This document shows positions 31,800-42,685 of a stretch of 64,000 bases of DNA, piece by piece. Position numbers and translations under genes: made by a program. Origin of the DNA: Myoxocephalus aenaeus (Eukaryota; Chordata; Actinopteri; Perciformes; Cottidae). The notes below the pieces were generated by a model. The model did not search any database. It saw only the letters and a list, made by a program, of their open reading frames with translations, and was not told the origin of the DNA. Location of the stretch: assembly GCA_038501785.1 (NCBI GenBank), contig JBAMJR010000152.1, positions 187,501 through 251,500 of the forward strand, given 5' to 3'. Within the stretch, counting starts at the first letter, position 1. Each line of letters begins with the position of its first letter.

Positions 31800-33289
31800 A
31801 CATATTTGTTGATAAATAAGACAAAAAGGACCAGGAGGACTGTCATCATTACAGATCTAAAAGGGTTGCAGCCTTCAGTGGACCTCTCTTGCACCACCTG
31901 TGCTTCACATTTGACCTTCATTACGACATCATCACTGTTACTGTCATCATCATCATCATCAACATCATCATCATCATCATCATCATCATCAACATCTAAC
32001 CTGTTCTGTTCTGACTCTGCTATCAGTGTCTTAGCCCCTCTGACTAAATCACATCATAATGCAGCTCTTTGGTCTCCAGAAGGATTCAGCTCTGTGTTGT
32101 GTGTGAACACTGTTTGAGGAGTTGACTATATGAGTTATTGTATCAGACTGAAACATGGAGAGCACAGCTACTCTCACATTTCTAACATGTCTCACATAGT
32201 TTATAGTAGTCAAATGATTGTTAGGCGTTGTTTCCTGTTTTTAGCCGTATGTCTATATCTCTGCATGTACATTCAGATAAGTCATATTCATTGTATGTGT
32301 ACACACTTAAAGCTGATTCTGATTATATAAATAACAATATATTAATTGAGGTAGTTTGCTGTTCCTGTAAAACTGAGCAACAGGGCCATTGGGTTCCCAG
32401 GTTACATGTCGGTCACTAACACATGTACATCAGCAGGTCATGACCTTGTTTAGCTCAGAGCAGCAGCTCACATGTACTTCTATCTGATCCAGTGACATCT
32501 GCACACTTCTAGATTAGCAAAGAAAGACAATCTTTGGTATTTTCTAATTCTGTATGTCAAGCACAAGTTAAATACTCCCCTAAAAGCTTAAAGCCTTCAG
32601 AATGAGTGGTGGCATTGCGATTACAGTCCTGTATTTGACTTGTATTGCTGTATCTTAATTCTTCTGATTCTTCTGTCTGCAGTTAATCTGCTCGCATGAT
32701 TTACATCAAAGTTTTGATTTACAAGAGCTGTTCCAAATCACAGCACTCGTCTGTCCACAAATGATTGTCATCAGTGAAGTGTCCATGGTCAGAGAGAGGA
32801 CTGACTCCATTCTCAGTTTGAGTAGATTTCCTTTTCTTCAATAAACTGTCACGCGTCATAAAAACTATTGTTGAGGTATTCGCCTTAGAAGGCAGATTTG
32901 AAGGTCTTTTGGGGGATATTAACTTTTGACATTTGAATGTTTTTTTCCTCTCAGATTACGGTCACAGTTTTCAACAGTTTTAAACAGCCCCCCTCCCAAA
33001 GCAGGCTTCTGCATACCAGTGTTATTGGATGGGAACTTCATTTTTATGAGCCAGTGCCATGCTGGTTTGTCCAACATGCTAAAGAGCTGGTAATCTGTTG
33101 CATTGGATCCCAACCCAAGTCCAGCCTGACGGTCTGCATTCCCCCTACAGCTCCAGAGGTCACTCTGAGGTCACGAGACAGGTACCATGGTAGCAAAGAA
33201 GTAAATATAACCAATTCATCTGGTTTGTGCTCTTGTAAGATTTAGTCAAACGTTTTGTATCTCAATGGCATTTGGACCTCAGCATTTGA
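31800..33289. other. Interior of the long-inverted-repeat element, no gene seen
   Basis: Contains an (ATC)n microsatellite at about 31944-31995 and otherwise unassigned sequence. 31550-31790 is the inverted relative of 570-1440. Confidence 0.5.
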
Positions 33290-33295
33290 CCAACA

Positions 33296-33525
33296 TTAGC
33301 CTGGATCATAGGAAACCTTCAGGGCCTGATTGTATAGAGACCCTTACTTTTTGAAATTGGCTGCTGATTTTGTTGCAGAGCCACTTGCATATATTTTTAA
33401 TCTGATAATGAAAAATAATGAAATCCCAATGAAATGGAAATCTGCCTTTGTTCTCCCAGGAGTTCTTGTACATCAATGCCATTGTATCAACCTACCAGTC
33501 AGGCTTTAGGAAAAAAACATAGCAC
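33296..33525 (+). pseudogene. LINE reverse-transcriptase fragment
   Basis: RKPSGPD, then after a frameshift LAADFVAEPLAYIFNLIMKN and EIPMKWKSAFVLPG, match the start of the reverse-transcriptase domain of teleost LINEs. A deletion then joins it to YQSGFRKK-like sequence. Frames are broken. Confidence 0.7.
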
Positions 33526-33529
33526 CTCA

Positions 33530-34189
33530 CTTTTCAGCCACATGTACAGGTGAAAAAGTTGAGGTTAAAACTGGGTTTTATTTTTGAAATAAATTGTGCT
33601 TTTCAAATAATGTAAAAAAGTGATTAGTTGCTGAACTGTAAAACATCACAGCCCTGTTTAGTTATGTCCACTTACTTCTTCCACTTACTTAAGTTTTAGA
33701 TTTTGAACTTAACTGTTCAAGTTAAAACTTAGTTAAACTTACAATAATTACTTTTTTAGATTTGTTAGTGTTAATTGAACTTGGGTCTTTAAGTTATCAG
33801 TAAAAAAAAAGAGAAGAGACTGAAAAAGGCGGGAGTGAGGATTTAAAAAAGCAAATGCTGTCATGTTTGTGTTTTAGGTAAACTGTCTTTTTTAAACCAT
33901 GGCCAGGTTGAAGCCTGTCCATAATCTACTGGTTAAACACTGCAGATAAGTCATATACTTCAATTCCAATGAAAATATAGGCATTTTGTGGTAAACAAGA
34001 AAGGACTATTTCCACCGGCGGAGGGATCGAGGCGGAGCAATTCACCGTTACTTTCCACCTACAACAAGTAGAGCGGACTGAGCAGAGCTGAGGAGGCTTT
34101 TCACTTTGCTTCTGCACATGAAGGTGAGTTTAACACGTAATTACTGTAGAAGTATAAGCTATTGGTTCATGGTGTGTGTGTGTGCGTGC

Positions 34190-34239
<50 letters not shown>

Positions 34240-34640
34240 TGCATGTTCTTGGGGAAATAGTTTTCTCCTGTTGTAGATTAAAAACATTAATTTAAAATCC
34301 CCTTTGCTATGTTTTACACAGTTATACAGAGCGTCCAAGTTTAATGTAAATATATTGAATATTATGTTTGAGCTAACCCAATAAACTGACTGGAAGTGTA
34401 TTTGAAAATTAGATGTGTAATACTTGGTTTATACTTTTTTTTGTAAACTAGAGGATTTTTGCTTCAAAATTGCTTGATCCCTGTTTTTGTTTTAAATATT
34501 TAGAAATGTAAAAGATTGATAATTTAAGGGTAGAGTAAACACATGTTATATTTATATAAAATAAAAATATTAGATGTGGGTTTTATTTTTCTGAAACACA
34601 AATTTTCACCTATCGTGCAATTCATTTGATTTGTTCTGTT
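33530..34640. other. Unassigned, with (GT)n
   Basis: No coding signal. (GT)n runs from about 34164 to 34237. Confidence 0.4.
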
Positions 34641-34645
34641 TACAG

Positions 34646-34929
34646 ATGTCATCAAGAATGTCCAGGACGTGATGTGGAAATGTAAGTTTTGTGCATTCTC
34701 CTCTAATGGACAAGAAGAATAATCCAGCATTATAAACAGCATCATGACATCATCGGTGGTGAACAGCTGCCCTGCTTGGTCTTCATGCTACTATCTTTCA
34801 GAGGATTCCTCCCACATAATCCGGATGTGTGATGTAAGACACTGTATTTACACATTTACTCCACTCAATGGTTGTAATGCGACTGTTGTGCACTTGGACA
34901 CAGGAGATCCAGGCGTGCATAGGTTTTAA
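34646..34929 (+). pseudogene. Possible zinc-finger exon remnant
   Basis: After an acceptor-like TTTACAG at 34639-34645, one frame reads VIKNVQDVMWKCKFCAFSSN and stops soon after; a later frame has MCDVRHCIYTFTPLNGC. The two Cys-x2-Cys/Cys-x4-Cys blocks resemble the paired N-terminal zinc fingers of teleost low-copy genes annotated as SAMD3-like. A stop codon separates them. Identification is tentative: I see cysteine spacing and splice context, nothing more. Confidence 0.25.
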
Positions 34930-35269
34930 GAATTGCTTTACAGCACTGAAAGTACAGAAAGACTCTGATCACCACACACTGCATACTGCAGGCTATTCTA
35001 GTCACTACTGAATCAAACATGTTCTTATACATACACATATCAGCTTATATTATCACATTTAACAATCAATACAAATAATAAACAAATGAGAATATGGGGG
35101 GGTCAATGTCCAGTTCTTATTATCAGAGCAATGTTAATGTGGGCCCCACACGACAATGTAACACGTTTTGTGTTCATTAGCTTTATTACCCATAGACACA
35201 CTCATTTTTATAGAGATTTTGTATCATTGCAAAATACCTTTTCAATGGAGTCTCCTTAACCTTTTTTTG

Positions 35270-36380
35270 TTTTAGGGATTTTGAACGAGGACTCTCTAAA
35301 CATTAAACTAGTACTATTTTGGAGATGTCAGTTAAGATGTGAATGTCTTTCTATGTCTTCAGGTTCATGGAGAAACCCTGGATGAATGCAGGTTGGACTG
35401 TTGATGGGACACGAAGGCATTCTGCAGGATTCACTTCCTTTGGAAGTCTTCCATGTGGCCGAGGCAGCAGAGAAGATCATCCTACATGAGCTCAGAGACC
35501 CACAGGCTTCATGTTGATGGCACAATCTACTGCCTTGACCTGGAGGAACCCGTAATATGAACGACACCTTTGAGTTCCTTCATGAACATTAAACCGGACC
35601 GGTGCTCAGAAGCAAACTGCTCAGATAAATGGTAAATGTACTGCACTTGTGTTTCTCTCTTCTAGTCTTCCGACCACTCAGCTGGGGATCGAACCGCCGA
35701 TCCTCTGATTGAAGGACGTCCCTGTTCTACCGCTGATCCACAGTCGCCCAAGATTATAATAATATAATAATAAATATAGCCAGTAAATCTCAAACACATC
35801 TCAAAGTCAAGCTTGGTTGAGAAATGTAAAAGTAGACTAAAACTCTTCTAAACTGTAGATTGGTTGTTTTAACACGTAAAACCTTTTGTGAGGCTTTTAG
35901 AATTATGTTTAAGAAATGTTATACAAATGAAAGCTTTATTATATGGTTTTATGAAGTTCTCAGTATCTCACATTTTGCCTCTGCACAGCCACACTACCTC
36001 ATCTCATCTGTCTCTAATTCTATTATTCACCTTTTTTTTTAAGTATCTAATTCAGTCACGTGTCTCTATTGTTTGGAGCGTTTACAATGTTCTTGTTCAT
36101 AATGAAAATGTATGAACCTTTTGTATTTATCTCTAATTTGTCAGAGTACAACCACACCTCCTGTCAGTGTCTGTCAGATCGCCTCCACTTGTATGTGAAC
36201 AATGTTTAGGAAAACCGTGCACAGATTTCAGTTTAAATCATTTGAGTCTCTTGTCCTTCAGTGAACAGGTCATGTTTTTTCTATATATATTTTCCATTTG
36301 GGTGTGTTGAGATGTACTTGTAGCGAATGTTTCAGTCTGTGTATATTTTCTTCAAATAAATGTTATATCTTTTGAACAGA
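35270..36380 (+). pseudogene. Putative last exon and 3' UTR, duplicated in unit B
   Basis: An intron-like acceptor TATGTCTTCAG ends at 35362. The following sequence has a frame reading MQVGLLMGHEGILQDSLPLE and onwards to KIILHELRDPQASC before a stop near 35515. About 800 bp of non-coding sequence ends with AATAAA at about 36356, resembling a 3' UTR with polyadenylation signal. An almost identical copy is at 54310-55420. The parent gene is not recognised. Confidence 0.3.
35685..35752 (-). mobile_element. SINE fragment
   Basis: GGGGATCGAACCGCCGATCC to CTGATCCACAGTCGCCC resembles the tRNA-like half of the SINE at 63056-63292. A copy is at about 54722-54789. Confidence 0.45.
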
Positions 36381-36861
36381 AGTAAGAATTATTGGTCATT
36401 TCATTTTTATAAAGCAAGCACACTTTCAATTATCAGTCAAAATAACGTTTATATGCAAGTTGAAACAAATTTGGAATGTAAGTCCTCTTAACTTGAAATG
36501 GCAAGTTGTTTACACATGGTAAAGTTATTTTAACTTAATCTTCTCATCTTGGCCCTTTGATCTCTTCTGTACATTCAATGCAGGATTTAAGTGACAAATC
36601 AATCAACAGGTAGGTCAATTATATGGGTGTTTAATAAGAATAAACCAACTGTCTCTTTATTTTTTAATTGTCATCATTTATTGCCTCGTGAGCAACACAT
36701 GCTGTTCCATGTAGGAATGTTTGGTTCTAAAATGACACAAATATAACAAGTAAATACATGATGTATACAACTATGCTGCAAAGTAACATTAAATATCAGA
36801 GGAAATAAACGTCATTAAATACATCTGTATCAATAACCTAGTTCATTAACAAAGACACAGC

Positions 36862-37190
36862 AGCTCTCAGTAAACCACTAACACTTAATCACTTTTGGAC
36901 ACCTGGACACTTTATTCACTGTGGACACCTTAATTGCACTCACCTGGTGCAATATAAATACATTTAAGTACTTTTATATACTCTTATTCCGTCTGTATAT
37001 TTAATTTAAAATTGCTACTGTATTCTTCTCTTACTGTTTTTACTACTGTTTATTGTTATTTAATTTATATTACTTGATTGTTTTTACTATGTGTCTCTAT
37101 TGTGTGCAAGGCTGCTGTAATCCTGCAATTTCCCCACTGTGGGACTAATAAAGAATTATTTTATCTTATCTCTTATCTTAAATGTAACTA
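36862..37190 (+). mobile_element. LINE 3' tail inserted in the right inverted repeat
   Basis: Ends with TTTCCCCACTGTGGGACTAA, TAAAGAA and short TTATCTTATC repeats, a familiar teleost LINE tail. It is absent from the left inverted repeat and from the unit B copy, so it inserted in this arm only. Confidence 0.65.
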
Positions 37191-37727
37191 AATGTATGGT
37201 TTACATACACGTATACTGCCACCTGCTGGTAGAAAGGTAAACCTGCACTCTGCGTCTCCTCATACAGACTCTGTGTTCACTCAAGAAACAGCACAATGAG
37301 ATGGAAATATAGATATGATGCTAACAGCAACAACTCTACACACACATGACTTTGATTAAACTATATGACGAACTGTGTTGCATTAAACAATGCAATGATT
37401 AAGAAACGAGAAACGGAAGTGGTTTTCCGTTTTCCCGTTTTTGGTTTGAAACAGAAAACGAAGAAACCATGGTATTTCCGTATTTCCGTATATTCGAATG
37501 AACGAAAAAACAAACGAACAAAACGTACACGGACCAAGGCTAAAGCTAACGTGACCTCACTGAATCTCAATGCATTAAGGCTAAAGCTAACGTGACCTCA
37601 CTGAATCTCAATGCATTAAGGCTAAAGCTAACGTGACCTCACTGAATCTCAATGCATTAAGGCTAAAGCTAACGTGACCTCACTGAATCTCAATGCATTA
37701 AGGCTAAAGCTAACGTGACCTCACTGA

Positions 37728-38053
37728 AGCTCCGTCCATGTCCTTTGTCAATCCAGAAAACCATAACAGCGACCCTGCATAGCGCGACAGCGTATCCATC
37801 CACCTCCCAAAGACACACTGAAGTAACTAATGCAATCACATTTCATCTGGCCAAAGACATGTGTCCAATAAATACTGTGAGCAATGAAGGCTTCAGAAAA
37901 ATGGTCAACACACTAGAAAAGAGATACGTGATCCCCTCGCGCAATTATTTCTCCAAACAGGCATTACCTGCACTGTATGAAACACGTCGGGGGGAAATAC
38001 AAAGGGATGACACAGCTGTCGAGTATTTTGCAACTATGACTGACCTATGGTAA
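37728..38053 (+). pseudogene. BED-type hAT transposase fragment, unit A
   Basis: About 108 codons: AITFHLAKDMCPINTVSNEG, RKMVNTLEKRYVIPSR and VEYFATMTDLW are hallmark motifs of the domain following the BED finger in ZBED1/4-like hAT transposases, ending at the first catalytic aspartate region (TDLW). A stop follows at once, so the RNase-H-like catalytic core and dimerisation tail are missing. Confidence 0.8.
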
Positions 38054-38609
38054 ACATTTTATTAATATTTTGCTTCAGGTTAATAAGAACCGTGTGAGTT
38101 TTATTTTGATACAAAGACGTGTACATTAGCTGGAATGTAGCACAACATGGAAGTGAAAGCAGTGCTCTGTTGATTTCATTTTAGGTACAAAGTGTTAAAC
38201 TATTTTATTTATATTTCCTTCTACGAGATGCAGTGTGATAAGGACCATTCTGATGCAAAGATTTGTATATTAGCCAGAATGTAGCACAACAATGGAAGTG
38301 GAAGCAGTGTTCTTGTTCATTTAAATGTGAAAGCACAATAAAAAGATGTTGTCCCTAAAATTAATGAATAATCGTGATAAATAATCGTGATCTCAATATT
38401 GATCAAAATAATCGTGATTATGATTTTGATAATCGTGCAGCCTAAATGTCAAACTAAATATCTGATTGGTTGAAGACTATGACAATCAACGATAACGTCC
38501 CCATGTACTTTAATCTGCAAAGGCTATCTAGAAGGCCTCGGGCCGCTCTCCTTCCATAGAGACATAGAGGTGAAATCTGATTGGATAACAGCTCTCCTTA
38601 AAAAAAGCT

Positions 38610-38835
38610 GCAAAGAAAATATCTACAAAGACACATAGTAGACATAAAAAGATCCCTAAATGACCACAAATACACACAAAATGTCCACAAAGAGACACTA
38701 AATGATCACGAAGAGACAAGGTGAACAGAAACAGACACAACATGACCACAAACAGACGTGAAACGCCCACAAAGGGACATCAACAGAACACAAAGAGACT
38801 TTAAATGCCCACAAAGAAACAGAAAGAAAAAAAAA
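38610..38835. repeat. Degenerate ~20-bp repeat (ACCACAAAGAGACA type)
   Basis: Repeated ACAAAGAGACA, ATGACCACAAA and similar words. Copies at about 60270-60485 and, longer, 61700-62360. Confidence 0.8.
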
Positions 38836-39028
38836 AGAGTCGGAAAGCACCACAGAATCTGCACCTTGCTCCTGTGTGGGAGAAACAGTGAGCTCTTGCA
38901 TGTCTGATCCTCCCACAGGTCACTTCATCTATGAGGAAGACTAAAGCTCCAGAACTGTTGAAATCCACTGAAATGACAAAAGCAAATTGGTGGATTTGGC
39001 TTTTGTGAGTTAATTACTGTTCATTCAA

Positions 39029-39030
<2 letters not shown>

Positions 39031-39062
<32 letters not shown>

Positions 39063-39330
39063 GCCACATCACTCTTCAGCCACCGAGCGGCAGCATCGCC
39101 TCATGAACACCGGCCCTCTGCCTCACATCAGTGAGTGTGTCGTCATGAGCCTCATGAAGCTGCAGCTCTCTGCTCACTGGGATCTCAGGTGCACTTCAGT
39201 CACGGGGCCTCGGTTTAGCTGAGGATTCACTTTCACGCAATTGCACTGGTCTGCTGTCTCCTCAAAGCTTTTATTCATTGCGCTTTTGATCCTTTAGAAC
39301 ACAAAGTGCAGGCAAGCGTTTCGTTCCTGA
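39031..39330. repeat. (GCGTCT)n and duplication-junction module
   Basis: About five GCGTCT units, then ~270 bp ending GGCAAGCGT. The same module is at 45113-45335, 60686-61040 and 62500-62725, marking unit boundaries. Confidence 0.8.
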
Positions 39331-40495
39331 GGAGTAACTAACTAACTGCTTCTGTAAAAAATAAAATGCTGTCTCAGATCCCCCCCACCCCCAAAAAAAG
39401 AGGGAAATAAGGAAGTAAGGAAGTAAAAAAAAAAAGAAAGAAAAGGAAAAGCAGAGAGGCCTTAAGGGACTAAAAGTATTGTTTGTACTTTAACTTCCTG
39501 GTCAGCACCCAGACTCATCCGTCTCTGTTGTCTCGGACTCTGATCATTGACTATTACATTCCAAAGAATTGGATCAAATAAATGTTTTCAGTAAAAGCCG
39601 CTCTGCTGTTTCTGTCCTGCCTCAGAGAGGGAGTGGGTTGTTGTACTGGGTCCGTTTGGCCAGAACACAAACCTCCAAATGATCTTACTGTCATATTTAT
39701 CCATCTTCGTCCTTCTTCTTCTTCTTCGTGGCTTTTTAAGGAGGCTTTACCATCCCCTTCAGGTCGGAGTGCGCTCCAGAGATTAGATTCTACCGCCTCG
39801 GTCCTGTTTATAAAGTGTGGGATGTTCAATGTTTGTGATGAACTAGAGATAGATGGCTTTCACTGACAGGAAGAGTAATCTGTATCCGTGTAATCTGATA
39901 AGTAACTAGTCCAGCTGAGTAAAGAAATGAATACAACATGTGGAGGATTAGTCTGTATAACAGCATGACATGTAAAATAGTCCAGTAAAATACTGGTACC
40001 GTGAGTGTGTATTAAGTACAGTACATGAGTACAAACACACACACACACACACACTATAAAAGTATTTGCATTGAACAATGGAAAAGTTGTAGTGTGCATC
40101 ACAAGTGTTTCAGCATGTCGGTCTACGCGTATGGACCAAGTATGCCGCCATAGACTGTGGAGGTGGCGCCTTTCCCATTGCGGCGTCAACAATGTAGGAG
40201 GGGCTCCACGGCACAGGTATGAATACACACACACACTACCAACATGTGAAAAATTGTCGAGCAGTATTCATAGTGCTCCAATGCACAACCGTTCTCACTC
40301 ACATTGCAGCTGTTTTTTTTTTTTGTCTAGGGTTCTCGTGTCTGACATATTGTTCAGCTCAAGGTCACTTCACAGAGTTTGTTCTCACATTTCAAGACGG
40401 TCTAGTTTTACAATTATTAGCGTTTTCATGTGGCTGAGTCTGTCCCGTGGAACTGTGGGTTGTGCTAATGACTCATATTTTTGTAATGTTACTTC

Positions 40496-40544
40496 AAAAC
40501 GAAAGCTCATCAACAGCACAATAGCAATGATGAGCTTTCGTTTT
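40496..40544. repeat. 17-bp perfect inverted repeat
   Basis: AAAACGAAAGCTCATCA at 40496-40512 and its exact complement at 40528-40544 with a 15-nt loop. The counterpart near 61566-61605 is imperfect. Confidence 0.85.
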
Positions 40545-40626
40545 GCAATGATGAGCAGTACCGTTTTCAGCCACAACAAAGTGGCGCTGTTTCAACATTT
40601 TGGCTGGTCTTCACCTACATAATTTA

Positions 40627-42192
40627 CAGTTTTTCTCGATTGCTAAAACACAAAACCTGGTTCCTGTAGCACAAACTCCCAAACCTTTTTGTCATTCCCA
40701 GAAGCACACACACATTTCCCATAACCAAAAACACAATTCACCTGTGTCCACACATGTCTCAATATTCAAAACACTTTCTGCAAAACCTTACACAAAAGTG
40801 ACCAAATAAATCATTCATTGCACTACGTGTCCATTCAGCAAACACATGCTCTCAATATAATTAACTCAAGTTATCATAACATGAACTCAGAGACCACATT
40901 GCACAGTAATGTTGTAGTACATATAATACCACCGTATGCTGTGTAGTTGTTACTACAGTATACTGTGCCACAGTACACCATAGGTCAGTAATGGTAATTT
41001 TTGCAGAACTGAGAGGCAGCCATCTATTGGAGGCAGGCGGCGATTGCTCACTGCTGAGCAGGAGACTGCCTTGGTAAATATGGTGATTGGCAATAATGCC
41101 ATCACTTTGAGGGAGATTCAAACCCGCATTATTGAAGACCAGGAAATATTTCAAGGGACTAACAGCATAAGTCTTTCCACCATTGACCGGGTAATACGGT
41201 GGAACCACATAAGGACGAAGCAACTTTACCGCGTGCCTTTTGAGAGGAATTCCGATAGGGTTAAGGAGCAACGATTCCAATATGCGCAGGTAATTGCACT
41301 GTACAGAAATGCTATACTATTCCAATACACATATGTTTGAAGTAAAATTTGTGTTTTTTGATCCCTGTAGACAATGTTTGAGATGGATGCAATGGCTGAC
41401 CCACACGAATACATCTTTATTGATGAAGCAGGGTTCAATCTCACAAAAAGGTGCGAAAAGGGCCGCAACATCATTGGACACCGTGCAATCATCCAAGTTC
41501 CCGGTAAGAGGGGGGGGGGCAACATCACCATGTGTGCAGCAACCAGAGCAAGCCCAATATGTTGTCATTTGGGATAACGTGAGCTTCCATCGGGCTGCTC
41601 TGGTTCACACCTGGTTCAATGACCTCCCCAGGTTCAGGGTCCTTTTTCTGCCAGCATACTCCTCCCCTTTTCTGAATCCAATAGAGGAATTTTTCCTCAG
41701 CATGGCGGTGGAGAGTCTATGACCGCAACCCATACACAGCACAATCTCCTGCAGGCAATGGTGAATGCATGTGAGGATATTTCTCTGGAATCTATCCAGG
41801 GTTGGATCAGACACACAAGGGGATATTTCCCACGCTGCCTGGCGAGAGAAGACATAATGTGTGACGTTGATGAAATACTATGGCCTGAATCTGACCTGAG
41901 ACAAGATCATGCTGATGAACCTGTATATGTGCTCAATCTGGAAGTGCTGTGAATAAACCCTATTATTGACATTTTGGTGGCAGTGTGTTGAATTAATCCC
42001 TCCTGTGTGTAACAAACACTAATGTAGTCTGTGTTTTGACAGCTTGTGTGTATTGTCTGAGGGTAAAGACTGATTGGGACCCAGAAGTTAGATGTTTGGA
42101 CTGTTGGGTGTGAGTTTTTGAAATTGTGTGTGAAGATTTGAAAAAATGGTGAGTTGTTCCAGGAATTGTGTTTTAGCAATCGAGAAAAACTG
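40627..42192 (+). mobile_element. IS630/Tc1-mariner superfamily element, copy 1
   Basis: Ends CAGTTTTTCTCGATTGCTAA and its inverse, about 27 bp perfect, flanked by TA at 40625-40626 and 42193-42194, the target used by this superfamily. It carries a decayed DDE transposase. The right flank matches the dispersed repeat at 8603, the left flank the module near 61690. Confidence 0.9.
41007..41952 (+). pseudogene. DDE (DDE_3-type) transposase, decayed
   Basis: First visible exon 41007-41289 follows TTTTTGCAG and ends CGCAG|GTAATT; it encodes a helix-turn-helix part with TLREIQTRIIEDQEIF. The second starts at 41371 after CCTGTAG and contains the catalytic motifs: FIDEAGF (first Asp), VIWDNVSFHR (second Asp) and NPIEEFF (Glu). 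An internal deletion after NITMCAA removes roughly the segment before the second Asp, and a frameshift follows NPIEEFF; the tail with WIRHTRGYFPRCLARED continues in another frame. The N-terminal exon is missing. Not functional. Confidence 0.88.
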
Positions 42193-42194
42193 TA

Positions 42195-42409
42195 AATTAT
42201 TATATGTGGTGCATTTGAAGGCCATGGTAGGAGCGACCCCTGCTGGTGCCCTTGGGTAGGTCTCAAGCAGTCGGCCCAGAAGCCTGTGTGTAGCCATGAC
42301 TGTAATAATGCTATTTTTTCCTCTCTCTCTTGTTTACATTTAATTTGCTTAATTAATGAATACCCTCTGCGGCTGTAAATATATTTCATTCCAGTTAGTT
42401 GTATTCTAT

Positions 42410-42471
<62 letters not shown>

Positions 42472-42537
42472 CAGACAGCTTGAGGTAGGATTGAATCCTG
42501 CCTCATCTATGTATATGAATTCATGAGGGGCCTGGTT
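42195..42537. repeat. Dispersed repeat, copy 2
   Basis: Matches 8603-8966 from ATTATTATATGTGGTGCAT to GGGGCCTGGTT, with (TA)n at 42418-42467 of different length. Confidence 0.8.
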
Positions 42538-42685
42538 GGCCTCCAATTCCATAACTCTCTGAAACAAAGTTCATGTAAATCATGTCATTACTGTATACCA
42601 TACTGTAACCTATTACTGTGTAGGTTACCTACTTGAAAAGTGCAAAGCTTATAGAACTGGACATTGAATTGAATACACACTATAC

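Larger units (their letters stand above)
30711..37535. mobile_element. 6.8-kb element with long terminal inverted repeats
   Basis: The left end GGTCCGTGTACGTTTTGTTC and right end GAACAAAACGTACACGGACC are exact inverses. Similarity continues inward for about 850 bp on each side (left to about 31555, right from about 36630), with a deletion and a LINE insertion in the right arm. A 3-bp AAG duplication flanks it within the 41-bp array. The interior holds a (ATC)n run, LINE reverse-transcriptase debris, (GT)n, and zinc-finger-like exons. No transposase was recognised, so the mobilising enzyme is unknown; a 3-bp duplication would suit a PIF/Harbinger-like or foldback element. Confidence 0.75.
29935..38444 (+). 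mobile_element. BED-type hAT element (unit A copy), split by a 6.8-kb insertion
   Basis: A BED-finger fragment (about 30030-30125, frame with TNLFNHLKHHHK) is followed by the 41-bp minisatellite, interrupted at 30711-37535, then the transposase N-terminal domain (37728-38053) and the end GATAATCGTGCAGCCTA at 38444. The uninterrupted copy is at about 58900-60097. The 5' terminus is missing in both. Confidence 0.75.
23291..40620. repeat. Segmental duplication unit A
   Basis: Aligns in blocks with 45311-61700: 23291-29600 with 45311-49700 (TRIM and flanks), 35050-37300 with 54095-56300, 37700-39330 with 59390-61035, and 39950-40620 with 61060-61700. The block order differs around 30-37 kb because of later insertions. 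By eye the TRIM blocks are only a few percent diverged. Confidence 0.85.

Noticed and set aside
40219..40622. Plus ORFs of up to 183 codons
   Set aside because: They run through AC repeats and a hairpin, are not maintained in the unit B copy at 61.2-61.7 kb, and have no domain.
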